From CBDCXE01 sp965223725 [NCBI: Nitrospinota bacterium] (GTDB lineage Bacteria > Nitrospinota_A > UBA7883): 64,000 nucleotides of DNA. Location: NCBI GenBank assembly GCA_965223725.1, contig CBDCXE010000001.1, forward strand, positions 248,001-312,000, given 5' to 3'. The notes under the pieces were generated by a model that ran no database searches, had not been told where the DNA came from, and worked only from the letters and a program-made list of their open reading frames with translations. Both the position numbers and the translations under genes were made by a program. Shown piece by piece: positions 10,903 through 20,219 of the stretch. Position 1 is the stretch's first letter. Each line of letters begins with the position of its first letter.

Positions 10903-11139
10903 CTAATCATCTTTGCAAGACGGATGGTTAGGACAGGCGCCCGGGCCACTTATATAACAACATTTTTTATCAGCGTTGGAATAATCCGCCGATAGGAGAA
11001 CATAAAGCGTCGGCGCTGTGTAGACCGCGAATTTGCCTATTTTCTTAAGAGCCTTGCGTCGATTATCATCTTCGGCCTCGAATATATTTTCTATTGAGTC
11101 CTTATCAGGTGATAATTCGTTTTTTTGATTCTCTTTCAT
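10903..11139 (-). CDS. Small protein with hydrophobic segment and Cys-rich tail
   Basis: I do not recognise this gene. From the ATG at 11139 it encodes 78 residues; a GTG at 11166 would add nine. It has a charged N-terminal half, then RRKALKKIGKFAVYTAPTL and a short hydrophobic stretch (YVLLSA). The C-terminal tail holds four Cys (KKCCYISGPGACPNHPSC). The basic patch before the hydrophobic stretch resembles small twin-arginine-like or membrane-associated peptides seen in proteobacteria; the tail could bind metal or form disulfides. It is convergent with purE. Confidence that it is a gene is moderate. Confidence 0.5.
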   Translation of the reverse strand: MKENQKNELSPDKDSIENIFEAEDDNRRKALKKIGKFAVYTAPTLYVLLSADYSNADKKCCYISGPGACPNHPSCKDD

Positions 11140-11216
11140 CGTTTTACTCAAGTAAAATCTATCCACCCATTTAGTATCATTATAAACCTTTAACCAGTTT
11201 TGTCAAATGTGATCTT

Positions 11217-11233
11217 CCCCCATGCGATGGGGG
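11217..11233. promoter_or_regulatory. Perfect 7-bp inverted repeat (possible operator)
   Basis: CCCCCAT (11217-11223) and ATGGGGG (11227-11233) are separated by three bases. There is no T-run on the outgoing side of either strand, so an operator is more likely than a terminator. It lies between a small leftward gene and the rightward amidohydrolase. Confidence 0.35.
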
Positions 11234-11313
11234 TAAAAATCAATAATTGAATAAATAGTTAAGAATTTTAGAGCTTCCGTCGATATTATAATTATGATTA
11301 TGAAAATCAGAAG

Positions 11314-11352
11314 GTGGCGCGAATGGTAAAGTTAGAGGATTCTGGGCGCCAC
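11314..11352 (+). promoter_or_regulatory. Leader hairpin before the amidohydrolase
   Basis: GTGGCGC (11314-11320) can pair with GCGCCAC (11346-11352). The structure ends about 40 bases before the start codon and ahead of the strong Shine-Dalgarno AAAGGAGG. It could be a leader structure or an operator. Confidence 0.35.
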
Positions 11353-11392
11353 TCTTTAACTTCCAGTTTACTTTAAAAGGAGGGATAACGTC

Positions 11393-13126
11393 ATGAAAAA
11401 CAGAGTGTACTTGTCAGCGGTCATGGCCCTGTTCATGGGGATATCGATGACCATGTCGGCGAAAGCTGTTGAACCGGCGGATAGAGTGGTCACCAACGCC
11501 AGGATTTACACGGTCAACCCGGAGCAACCCTGGGCGGAGGCGATGGCCATAGACGGGAGCGACATCGTCTATGTCGGGGACAATGAAGGGGCAAAAGCGT
11601 ATATAGGTACAAAGACGACTGTGGGCGATATGAAAGGCCGCTTCATGATGCCGGGTATAGTCTCCACCCATGAGCACCCCCTCATGGTCATGGCGCTCTC
11701 CTCCGGGTTGACTATCGAATACAGCGAAGATAAAGATAAAATGCTCGCAGCGGTTGAAAAGTATGTAAAGGATAATCCGGATGGACCCATGTTCTCGTTT
11801 GGCGGCTCCTACGAAGGGCGCGTTGATATCTACAGGCAGGATCTCGACAAAATTATTTCTGACAAACCATTTCTCATGATCGCCGCTTCGGGTCATGGCG
11901 GCTGGAGCAATTCCAAAGCGCTGGAAGTTGCCGGAGTTACCAAGGACACCCCCGACCCGATCGACTCTTTCCAAAGAGAGAAGGATGGAACACCCAACGG
12001 TTATTTGGAAACATCGGCCTCAACGATGTGGATGTTGGACAAACTGGGCATCGTCAAGCAGGAAGCGGTCATGAAACTGGCGAAGGAAACGTTGGCCGAC
12101 CTTTCCGCCGAGGGGATCACTGCGGTGCATGACGCTGCCACACCATATGTTGAAGACTCTATCTATCCTGGTGTCATAAAGCTGGCGGAAGCAGGTGAAA
12201 TGAGCATACGCATCTCCGCTGCCGTTATCGCCCAGCGAGAGTCTATGCTGGTGCATGCCTTCAATATACTTGAGAAATATGTGCCGATGACAAAAGACTC
12301 TGAATTCTTCACGGTCAGGACGCTAAAGATCCACGGTGACGGCTCATTCGACGGCTGGACAGCAGGTATGCTTGAACCATATACGGACAAGCCTGATTCA
12401 ACCGGACTGACTTCCTTCACAGCAGAGGTGCAGAAGCAGGCCAGCCTGAAAGCCGCCAAGCTGGGGTATGACATTCATACCCACTCCATCGGCGACAAGA
12501 CCGTTCGCCAATCCCTGGACGCATTCGAAGCGGTTCGCAAGGCGGGCTATGACAAGGTTCATCTCTCCACGGGGCATACTATGCTTGTCCACCCGGGTGA
12601 CGTTCCCCGGTTCAAGGAGCTGGACGTCTATGCAAACACCTATGCAACCAAGAACGCAGTTCCGGATGAAACCGTGCTGGCCCGTCTGGGCAAGGAGCGG
12701 GATCATGTCAGGCAACCCATGGGAACCCTCCTGGACGCAGGCGCCAAGCTGACCATGAGCGCTGACTACCCGACAGGACCGGTCAACCCCATGGCACAGA
12801 TTTCTATCACAATGGCCCGCCATGACCCTGGCGAGGGGCCCAGGTTTTTAGGACGCGAGGAAGATAAGCTCACCCTGGAGGAAGCCATAAGGGCCTATAC
12901 CCAGGAAGCGGCAAACCAATTGCGCTGGGGCAATATCATCGGCTCCCTCGAGGTTGGCAAGCGGGCGGATATAATCGTGCTGGACCGCAACCCCTTCGAA
13001 AGCACAACCGACGAAATTGCTGAAATCAATGTGCTGGTCACGATGTTGAATGGAGAGATCGTTCACGAGGAAGCCCTGGATTGGGATGACAAGACTCCAC
13101 CTGTACAGTTTGATGTGTGCCACTGA
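11393..13126 (+). CDS. Exported YtcJ-type amidohydrolase
   Basis: The protein has 577 residues. Residues 1-25 form a signal peptide ending ...MTMSAKA, so the enzyme is probably periplasmic. The metal-binding start of the barrel is GIVSTHEHPL. Further metal/catalytic regions are around HSIGDKTVRQSLDAFE, HTMLVHPGDVPRF and MSADYPTGPVNPM. The C-terminal beta part ends with EVGKRADIIVLDRNPF, typical of amidohydrolase family 3 (YtcJ/N-substituted formamide deformylase group). Substrate is unknown. A strong ribosome-binding site (AAGGAGGG) precedes the ATG. It appears monocistronic. Confidence 0.9.
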   Translation: MKNRVYLSAVMALFMGISMTMSAKAVEPADRVVTNARIYTVNPEQPWAEAMAIDGSDIVYVGDNEGAKAYIGTKTTVGDMKGRFMMPGIVSTHEHPLMVMALSSGLTIEYSEDKDKMLAAVEKYVKDNPDGPMFSFGGSYEGRVDIYRQDLDKIISDKPFLMIAASGHGGWSNSKALEVAGVTKDTPDPIDSFQREKDGTPNGYLETSASTMWMLDKLGIVKQEAVMKLAKETLADLSAEGITAVHDAATPYVEDSIYPGVIKLAEAGEMSIRISAAVIAQRESMLVHAFNILEKYVPMTKDSEFFTVRTLKIHGDGSFDGWTAGMLEPYTDKPDSTGLTSFTAEVQKQASLKAAKLGYDIHTHSIGDKTVRQSLDAFEAVRKAGYDKVHLSTGHTMLVHPGDVPRFKELDVYANTYATKNAVPDETVLARLGKERDHVRQPMGTLLDAGAKLTMSADYPTGPVNPMAQISITMARHDPGEGPRFLGREEDKLTLEEAIRAYTQEAANQLRWGNIIGSLEVGKRADIIVLDRNPFESTTDEIAEINVLVTMLNGEIVHEEALDWDDKTPPVQFDVCH

Positions 13127-13460
13127 TAACGGCGCTCCGTTTGGCAAAACCGCCTTATGCCCTTTATCATGCATAAAAACGCAAAACCAAAAAGGGTATA
13201 AAGTGGTGAAACGAAGAAAGCGCTGACCACGAAATGCCGTAAGGGTTTAAAATATATTGGTAGCGGGGAACCGATACATGACTAAATTTGAGACTCCTAA
13301 GATACGGATTATATTGCGTTAAACGCGATCTAAGCGTCTCTAAGGCGTGTCGATTTTTACCTATGCTAGGCCTAGGTAGCGGTGATAAAGCTTGTCATGC
13401 ATGGTATATGGCGCTTATACGTGGTTTGCTGGTGATTATTGGCTTTGGGCTTGGGTTATT
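13127..13460. other. Intergenic region containing the left end of the integrative element
   Basis: No gene is supported. A weak hairpin pairs 13156-13165 with 13191-13200 downstream of the amidohydrolase. The 13-bp att-like repeat is at 13257-13269. Between the repeat and the toxin gene lies AT-richer DNA with a short CTAGGCCTAG palindrome near 13364. Confidence 0.6.
13257..13269. repeat. Left attachment-site repeat (attL/attR core)
   Basis: TTGGTAGCGGGGA matches exactly the 3' end of the initiator tRNA gene at 19667-19679, in the same orientation. It marks the outer boundary of the integrative element. Confidence 0.75.
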
Positions 13461-13964
13461 TCACCCTTTATTTACAGAACAAACAGCTTTATCATTATCA
13501 CCATGCCAAGGGTCAAACCAAAGGATTTTTAAAACATGTCGTTTTCTAATACCATAAATCCTATGCTGACCCTGTAATCTGAGGGAAAAAATGGAACCAA
13601 TATCATCTTGCTTTAACTCCCTGATGCGTTCTTGCGCAGCATCGGTCAAATTATCCATGCTGACAAAATGGCTGTTATTCCCACGCGCACGCCCTCCTGA
13701 AGCGCTTTCAATTTCGGCCCACGTCATTGATTCATTGTCACGCAATTTTCTGATGAGACCTTCTAAATAAGCTATTTTTTGTTGTTTTAAAGCTTTAAAT
13801 CCCCAAGGCCCATCACAATCAAAGATAGAGAAAGCCCAAAGAGGTTTATTTGTGGCAAAATCTGTTTCAACAGATATTCGAGGAGTGTTGTTTTGCGAGG
13901 GAGTCAGGTTTTTATCTATTTTTGGCTTTTTATTGCGATTTTTTCCTTTTGACTTGGTCATCAA
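13461..13964 (-). CDS. Probable toxin of a Panacea-type toxin-antitoxin pair
   Basis: This 167-residue protein has a basic, low-complexity N-terminus (about 40 residues), then LWAFSIFDCDGPWGF. The C-terminal half contains MTWAEIESASGG, a Ser/His patch (NNSHFVS), and FSLRLQGQHRIYGIR followed by LKILWFDPWHG. That C-terminal pattern recalls a widespread family of small proteins found in phages and toxin-antitoxin loci; I cannot name its activity. Its start overlaps the stop of the upstream Panacea-domain gene by 4 bp. Antitoxin first, toxin second with coupled translation is the usual order. Target is unknown. Confidence 0.65.
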   Translation of the reverse strand: MMTKSKGKNRNKKPKIDKNLTPSQNNTPRISVETDFATNKPLWAFSIFDCDGPWGFKALKQQKIAYLEGLIRKLRDNESMTWAEIESASGGRARGNNSHFVSMDNLTDAAQERIRELKQDDIGSIFSLRLQGQHRIYGIRKRHVLKILWFDPWHGDNDKAVCSVNKG

Positions 13965-14419
13965 GCTGATTTAGCTAGGCTAGAATAGTATTCACTCATC
14001 GACTCCCTTGATATTTCAGAGCTACCGCGCTTGTTATCAGACAATCCCTTTCTGGCTTTTTTCCATGGGTCTTCAGCATGAGTCAAATCACTCAATTGCT
14101 GTCCATTGAATTTCCTATAAAACTTCACAACCCTTTTGATTGTGTCCTTTTGGTCATCTGTGAGTCGTCTAATATCACCAAGAACATCTGATATATAAAA
14201 ATCACCTTTATGAATATTATATAGCTTTCTACACACCGGACCATTTGCCCATGCTTCAATCTTTTCAGAGAAAAGGTGTTCATCCTCCCAAACAAGATGC
14301 CAAGCTTGAGAGTAGTAAACCAGCTTTTGAAGCTTCCAAGTCGAAATTTTCCCAGTAAGCTTCAAAATGTATTGAGCTACATCGTTGACTGTTACTTTTG
14401 TGGTTTTTTTCTGTGACAT
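13961..14419 (-). CDS. Panacea-domain (DUF4065, SocA/GepA-like) antitoxin
   Basis: The protein has 152 residues. The N-terminal VNDVAQYILKLTG, KLQKLVYYSQAWHLVWEDE and EAWANGPVCRKLYNIHKG are the conserved core of the Panacea/DUF4065 domain. Panacea proteins neutralise many unrelated toxins encoded beside them, and SocA is also a proteolysis adaptor. It is the first gene of the pair; a good ribosome-binding site (AAGGAG) precedes the ATG at 14419. An inverted repeat that overlaps the likely -10 box lies upstream (14477-14500), consistent with autoregulation. Confidence 0.88.
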   Translation of the reverse strand: MSQKKTTKVTVNDVAQYILKLTGKISTWKLQKLVYYSQAWHLVWEDEHLFSEKIEAWANGPVCRKLYNIHKGDFYISDVLGDIRRLTDDQKDTIKRVVKFYRKFNGQQLSDLTHAEDPWKKARKGLSDNKRGSSEISRESMSEYYSSLAKSA

Positions 14420-14476
14420 TTATATCTTTCTCCTTATTACCCCGAGATAATGTTATCACAATCTAACGTTATCTAG

Positions 14477-14500
14477 TATTATACATTATTTCGTATAATA
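14477..14500 (-). promoter_or_regulatory. Inverted repeat over the predicted promoter of the toxin-antitoxin operon
   Basis: TATTATAC (14477-14484) and GTATAATA (14493-14500) are perfect inverted repeats with an 8-base spacer. Read leftwards the first arm contains TATAAT, a good -10 box about 60 bases before the antitoxin ATG. A regulator bound here would block transcription. Confidence 0.5.
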
Positions 14501-14531
14501 TTCGCTATTTTTTATTTGAACAAACTTTTAC

Positions 14532-14897
14532 TCACTCTGTGCTACCGGAGCTGGGGTCGGTTTTCATTTTCGCAACCCTTGCCTTGCCATCACCACCAGC
14601 TTTGGCTCGTTTTTTTAGTCCAGGCTGTTTTTTGTGGTAATGCTCGCTACGCGCCTTTTCAATATCACCAAATATAAACTTGGAGGCATCTCCGTTGCCA
14701 CGCCAAACTGCTGTGATGACACCAGAGTTCAATAGCTGGTTTACGCGCGTTCGAGATACGCCTAATGCTTTTTCCAAATCGACGATCGAAATAGGATTCA
14801 TCGCGAAGTCGTCGGCTACAATTTCCTCATAGTCCGCTTCAGGCGTCCGCCAGCCATCATTAAAAGGAAATTGAGTTGTCCATATTCGCGGGTGCAT
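14532..14897 (-). CDS. Small helix-turn-helix protein of the integrative element
   Basis: The protein has 121 residues. A DNA-binding-like segment (ISIVDLEKALGVSRTRVNQL followed by LNSGVITAVW) resembles excisionase/MerR-type or DNA-binding-domain-17 helices. The C-terminal part is basic (KKQPGLKKRAKAG). An internal ATG at 14803 would give a shorter protein starting just before this motif. It could be a repressor or recombination directionality factor; both are guesses. The 5' part overlaps another small ORF in a different frame. Confidence 0.55.
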   Translation of the reverse strand: MHPRIWTTQFPFNDGWRTPEADYEEIVADDFAMNPISIVDLEKALGVSRTRVNQLLNSGVITAVWRGNGDASKFIFGDIEKARSEHYHKKQPGLKKRAKAGGDGKARVAKMKTDPSSGSTE

Positions 14898-15013
14898 TCC
14901 AGTTTGACTTGAAACATTGCAAAATCGAACACCTGGTCAATATGCTGCTCGATATAGCGTTTTTCACCATCAGATGATGTTTCTATATATCCTTTAAACT
15001 TTTGTTTTCTCAT
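14816..15013 (-). CDS. Small ORF overlapping the helix-turn-helix gene
   Basis: These 65 residues (start MRKQKFKGYIETSSDGEKRY) are not recognised. The first ~40 codons look protein-like; the remainder overlaps the next gene by 82 bp in another frame. It may be a separate small gene, or the 5' part of the helix-turn-helix gene separated by a frameshift. Confidence 0.35.
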   Translation of the reverse strand: MRKQKFKGYIETSSDGEKRYIEQHIDQVFDFAMFQVKLECTREYGQLNFLLMMAGGRLKRTMRKL

Positions 15014-15075
15014 ACTTTATTTTGCTAAATTTTTTGTCAATCTTGCCTTCTTAAAAGTCATTATAAACTATTCGT

Positions 15076-15270
15076 ATGATGATTAAAAGTAGAAATATTG
15101 ATGAATTGGCAAAGGCGCTGGAGCTAGACACTGACCAGCTATTACGGGTGGCGCGATACTCCGAAGCCTACGGTCACAAGCTTAGCACACGAATGAAGCG
15201 CGCCTTCGATGATGCCAAGGCGGCTAAAGAGCTTGCTAGGGAATTGAAAGATGACAAGTCCAGCGACTAG
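15076..15270 (+). CDS. Small helical ORF, first of the NTPase operon
   Basis: This is a 64-residue, highly charged protein (NIDELAKALELDTDQLLRVA). It is not recognised. The next ORF begins 20 bases before its end, and the NTPase gene overlaps that one, so the three probably form one transcript. It is divergent from the 15013 ORF with only 62 bp between them, so the two promoters must overlap. Confidence 0.5.
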   Translation: MMIKSRNIDELAKALELDTDQLLRVARYSEAYGHKLSTRMKRAFDDAKAAKELARELKDDKSSD

Positions 15271-15466
15271 CACATTGCCAAAACGCCAGCGGCCATTGAC
15301 CGAAGCTCATCGCGAGCTGATTCGGATAATTGCGCGTGTGGCTGTCGACGAATATCTGGAAGAAATTTCGGCTGGAGATGATCAGCAGAACGCTGGTTCG
15401 AGTGTTTTCCTGGGCACTCCATCTCCAGTCGATTCAAACACAGGGAACCAGGAGCGGGATAAATGA
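15251..15466 (+). CDS. Small hypothetical protein of the integrative element
   Basis: This 71-residue protein has a central helix (EAHRELIRIIARVAVDEYLE) that is common in small accessory ORFs of mobile elements. Both ends overlap neighbours (15270 and 15463), which supports a real coding role in a coupled operon. Function unknown. Confidence 0.5.
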   Translation: MTSPATSTLPKRQRPLTEAHRELIRIIARVAVDEYLEEISAGDDQQNAGSSVFLGTPSPVDSNTGNQERDK

Positions 15467-16905
15467 CCAAGATTAAAACAAGGAAAGTAGATTACAAATA
15501 TGAGCGCCAGATTCTGACTGGCATGATCACGAATGATGAATTTCTAAAGAAGATATCAGCAATATATGAATCACGCCTTATGGCATCGCCCTATACACGG
15601 ACACTTGCAAAGTGGTGTCTGGAATATCACCGAAAGTATAATCTGGCTCCAAAAGAGCACATCCAGAAAATATATGAGAAACACGCAGCTAATGGCCTCG
15701 ATCAAGAAGACGCTGATTTTATAAGATCATTTCTGATCGATCTTAGTGATGAATATGAGCATACCGAGGATTTCAGAGTAGATTTTGAAATTGATCAGGC
15801 GCTTCAAAATTTTAGAAAAAGGGAGCTGAAGCTTCTTCAAAAAGATTTATCAAATCTGATCGAGGATGGAAAGCTGGAAAACGCTCAGTCACTAATCTTA
15901 AATTATGAGCCAATCCAAAAACCAATTTCTAATGATCAGATAGTTTCCGCCGCTGACCTTTATGAAATGACAATCAAGGAGCCTTCATGGCTGGTCAGGG
16001 ATTTATTACCTGTCGGGCTAAGTATTATGGCCGGTGCCAGCAAAATAGGTAAAAGTACGGCTGCGCTGAATATGGCAATGGACATCGCTCAAAAGCGACA
16101 AGTGTTTGATCATTTCAAAGCCCAGAGCGGTCAGATTCTCTGCGTCTCACTGGAAGATGGAAAGCGCCGTGTCCAAACCCGCATGAAATCAATCTGTGAT
16201 AATCCCAAGGGGCTGGAGCGTTTAACTTTCATGTACGAATTTCCAAAATTGACTGATGGTGGATTTGCGATGCTGGAGGACTGGATCAAGAAAGCAAAGC
16301 GAGCGAGATTGATCGTCATAGATGTTGCGGAGAAAGTCAGGAAACGTGGCAAGTCGAATAGCAACGCAAACATGTACAGCGAGGATTACGAATTTTACGG
16401 TCCGCTGAACCAACTCTGTCGAAAATATAATACTTCGATTGTCTGCCTGACTCACACAACAAAATCAAAACCTGAAGATGTATTCGATTCGATCCTAGGT
16501 TCATCGGGCACACAAGGTAGCGCAGACAATTTGCTGGTACTTGGTAAAAGTCAAGGGCGACCGGATGAGCGCACAATTCATATTAGGGGCAAAGACATCG
16601 AAGAACAGTCACTGGCGTTTACCGTTAATGACTATCGCTGGGTATACCAAGGTGAGGCTGTGGAACGGCGAATGGGTTTTGAAAGGCAGACTATTGTTGA
16701 TCTGCTGGAAACTGAGGATCGTGTGATGACAACTTCCGAGATTAAAACTTGCTTGAAGGAATCTGGAATCAAATCGATAGAAATGCTGCTCGGCAAACTG
16801 GTTAATGAAGGTGAGATTGAGAGATATAAGCGCGGTGAATACTCAATGGTTGGGTACATAAATGACAAGGTCACTGAACGATTAAATAGAAAAAAACAGA
16901 AATGA
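15463..16905 (+). CDS. RepA/DnaB-like (AAA_25) NTPase of the integrative element
   Basis: The protein has 480 residues. The N-terminal ~160 residues resemble a helicase-accessory helical domain (YERQILTGMITNDEFL). A RecA-type core follows: Walker A MAGASKIGKSTAALNMAM near residue 190, Walker B LIVIDVAEKV near 280 and a sensor-like CLTHTTKSK near 328. A C-terminal winged-helix segment lies at about 405-465. Such proteins act as replication helicases or initiators in plasmids and integrative elements. It overlaps the upstream small ORF (ATGA) and ends 32 bp before the IS3-family element. Role in replication of the excised form is inference. Confidence 0.78.
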   Translation: MTKIKTRKVDYKYERQILTGMITNDEFLKKISAIYESRLMASPYTRTLAKWCLEYHRKYNLAPKEHIQKIYEKHAANGLDQEDADFIRSFLIDLSDEYEHTEDFRVDFEIDQALQNFRKRELKLLQKDLSNLIEDGKLENAQSLILNYEPIQKPISNDQIVSAADLYEMTIKEPSWLVRDLLPVGLSIMAGASKIGKSTAALNMAMDIAQKRQVFDHFKAQSGQILCVSLEDGKRRVQTRMKSICDNPKGLERLTFMYEFPKLTDGGFAMLEDWIKKAKRARLIVIDVAEKVRKRGKSNSNANMYSEDYEFYGPLNQLCRKYNTSIVCLTHTTKSKPEDVFDSILGSSGTQGSADNLLVLGKSQGRPDERTIHIRGKDIEEQSLAFTVNDYRWVYQGEAVERRMGFERQTIVDLLETEDRVMTTSEIKTCLKESGIKSIEMLLGKLVNEGEIERYKRGEYSMVGYINDKVTERLNRKKQK

Positions 16906-16999
16906 TCATTTTATTGAGACAGCTCCATTTAGCATTTTGGACTTCCCCCGGTTTTGTGGACAGTTTTTCGGTTATATTTTGAGTGTTATGGAGGTGTTT

Positions 17000-17284
17000 A
17001 TGTCTAGTAAGCGATATACAGCGGAGTTCAAGTCTGATGCGGTTGGTCAGGTGGTTGATCGTGGTTATTCTGTCCCGTCGGTGTCGAAACGTTTAGGTGT
17101 ATCTGATCACAGCCTTTACAAGTGGGTCCGGGAGTCAGGTAAAAGCAGTAATGATCGCTCCGTGGATGATCTGGATGCGGTTCGTCGCGAGAACGCCCGT
17201 TTGAAGGCGGAGCTGAAACGGGTTGAGGAGGAGCGGGACATACTAAAAAAGGCCACAGCGTACTTCGCCAAGGTGTCCGGGTGA
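17000..17284 (+). CDS. IS3-family transposase OrfA
   Basis: OrfA has 94 residues: a helix-turn-helix (PSVSKRLGVSDHSLYKWVR) and a C-terminal leucine-zipper-like helix (ENARLKAELKRVEEERDIL). GGAGG lies 5 bases before the ATG at 17000. The run AAAAAAG at 17245-17251 near the end is the expected site for programmed -1 frameshifting to OrfAB. Confidence 0.93.
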   Translation: MSSKRYTAEFKSDAVGQVVDRGYSVPSVSKRLGVSDHSLYKWVRESGKSSNDRSVDDLDAVRRENARLKAELKRVEEERDILKKATAYFAKVSG

Positions 17285-18144
17285 GGTACGCGTTTATCCG
17301 TGATCATCGTGATCGGTTCCGTGTGACATCGATGTGCCGAGTGTTGCGGACATGCCGCAGCGGGTTTTACTCCTGGCTAAAATCTCCGTTATCTGATCGT
17401 GATCGGGAAGACCGCAGGTTGCTGGTGAAGATAAAGGAATCGTATATTGCCAGCGGCAAGGTATATGGCAGTCCCCGGGTTCATCGTGACCTGGTGGAGG
17501 CTGGTGAGCGTATCGGCGAGAAGCGGGTGGCCCGTTTGATGAGGTCTGCTGGTATTGCGGCTATCCGTGGTTACCGTAAGCCCCGTTATAAATCTGGCTC
17601 TCCTTGTGTGATGGCTCCTAACCGGTTGGGGCAATGTTTTGATGTAGACGGTCCAGACCAGGCGTGGGTGACTGATATTACTTACATCCGCACCTGGGAG
17701 GGATGGCTTTATCTTGCGGTGGTGATGGACCTGTACTCCCGGCTGGTTGTTGGCTGGTCTATGGGGTCCGCTTTGGCCAGGGGGTTGGTGTTGGATGCGC
17801 TACTGATGTCGGTTTGGCGGCGCAGGCCAAAGGAGAAGGTTATAGTTCACTCGGATCAAGGGTCACAGTATGGCAGCGATGACTGGATCAGGTTTTGTGA
17901 TGATAACAATCTTGTTACCAGCATGAGCCGACGTGGTAACTGTTATGACAACGCCGTGGCGGAGTCGTTTTTTAGCAGTCTGAAGAAGGAGCGGATCAGG
18001 CGCAGGATATACAGAACGCGTAAAGAGGCCCGGTCTGATATATTTGAATATATAGAGATGTTTTACAACAGGACAAGACGTCACAGCTACGTAGGATACG
18101 TCAGCCCAATGGAATTTGAGCAAGCCTCAAAACAACGGGCTTAA
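17281..18144 (+). CDS. IS3-family transposase OrfB (DDE integrase domain)
   Basis: OrfB has 287 residues and a GTG start overlapping the OrfA stop. An HTH_21-like region (SGKVYGSPRVHRDL) precedes the rve catalytic core. The acidic triad is visible: D in WVTDITYIRT, D in IVHSDQGSQYGS and E in CYDNAVAESFFSSLKKE. OrfB is in the -1 frame relative to OrfA, so the active product is probably the frameshift fusion. No internal disruption is seen. Confidence 0.95.
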   Translation: MRYAFIRDHRDRFRVTSMCRVLRTCRSGFYSWLKSPLSDRDREDRRLLVKIKESYIASGKVYGSPRVHRDLVEAGERIGEKRVARLMRSAGIAAIRGYRKPRYKSGSPCVMAPNRLGQCFDVDGPDQAWVTDITYIRTWEGWLYLAVVMDLYSRLVVGWSMGSALARGLVLDALLMSVWRRRPKEKVIVHSDQGSQYGSDDWIRFCDDNNLVTSMSRRGNCYDNAVAESFFSSLKKERIRRRIYRTRKEARSDIFEYIEMFYNRTRRHSYVGYVSPMEFEQASKQRA

Positions 18145-18172
18145 ATGTCCACTATAACGGGGGAAGTCCAAT

Positions 18173-19744
<1,572 letters not shown>

Positions 19745-19843
19745 CCTGATCGAACTGAGGATTGTATTACATGAGGTTGGTTTTGTCAAAGCCAGTTATG
19801 AAAAAAGTTTATACAAAATTAAACTAATTGTCGGGAGGATAGA

Positions 19844-20218
19844 ATGAGCCTGGATGCTGTTGGAATTATCACGGACAATATCGATAGGTCGATACAGTTT
19901 TATAAAACCGTTGGCGTTGATGTGGAAAAAATCGGCGAGGGTCATTATGAAGGATCAACACCAAGCGGCGTCCGAATCATGCTCGATACTGTCGAGCTGG
20001 TCAAGCAGATTAATCCGGATTGGGCTGGCTCTGTCGGCTCTGCCATTGTGCTTTGCTTCAAGCAAGGCTCGCCGGGCGATGTGGACAAGTTATATTCTGA
20101 TTTGACTGGCGCAGGGTTTGAAAGTGTGAAAGGGCCGTGGGACGCATTCTGGGGACAGCGATATGCGTCTGTGTTGGACCCGGATGGGAACCAGGTCGAC
20201 CTGTTCGCCCCGCTATGA
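19844..20218 (+). CDS. Glyoxalase/bleomycin-resistance (VOC) family protein
   Basis: This 124-residue single-module vicinal-oxygen-chelate protein begins AVGIITDNIDRSIQFYKTVG and ends SVLDPDGNQVDLFAPL, the typical closing strand with the metal-ligand Asp/Glu region. Such proteins bind a metal and act as lyases, dioxygenases or resistance proteins. Substrate is unknown. GGGAGG lies before the ATG. It is convergent with the large coiled-coil gene; the stop codons nearly touch. Confidence 0.85.
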   Translation: MSLDAVGIITDNIDRSIQFYKTVGVDVEKIGEGHYEGSTPSGVRIMLDTVELVKQINPDWAGSVGSAIVLCFKQGSPGDVDKLYSDLTGAGFESVKGPWDAFWGQRYASVLDPDGNQVDLFAPL

Positions 20219-20219
20219 G

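Larger units (their letters stand above)
16938..18170 (+). mobile_element. IS3-family insertion sequence (1233 bp)
   Basis: Terminal inverted repeats begin TGGACTTCCCCCG at 16938 and end CGGGGGAAGTCCA at 18170; similarity extends about 26 bp. It encodes OrfA and OrfB in -1 frame relation with an A6G slippery run. No target-site duplication is seen in the flanks (left ...AGCATTT, right ATAAAGG...). With the missing 5' end of the adjacent recombinase, this suggests a deletion at insertion or a later rearrangement. Confidence 0.92.

Noticed and set aside
13288-13557. 89-codon plus-strand open frame at the left end of the integrative element
   Set aside because: No recognisable protein pattern; its end overlaps the toxin gene on the other strand and it has no convincing ribosome-binding site.
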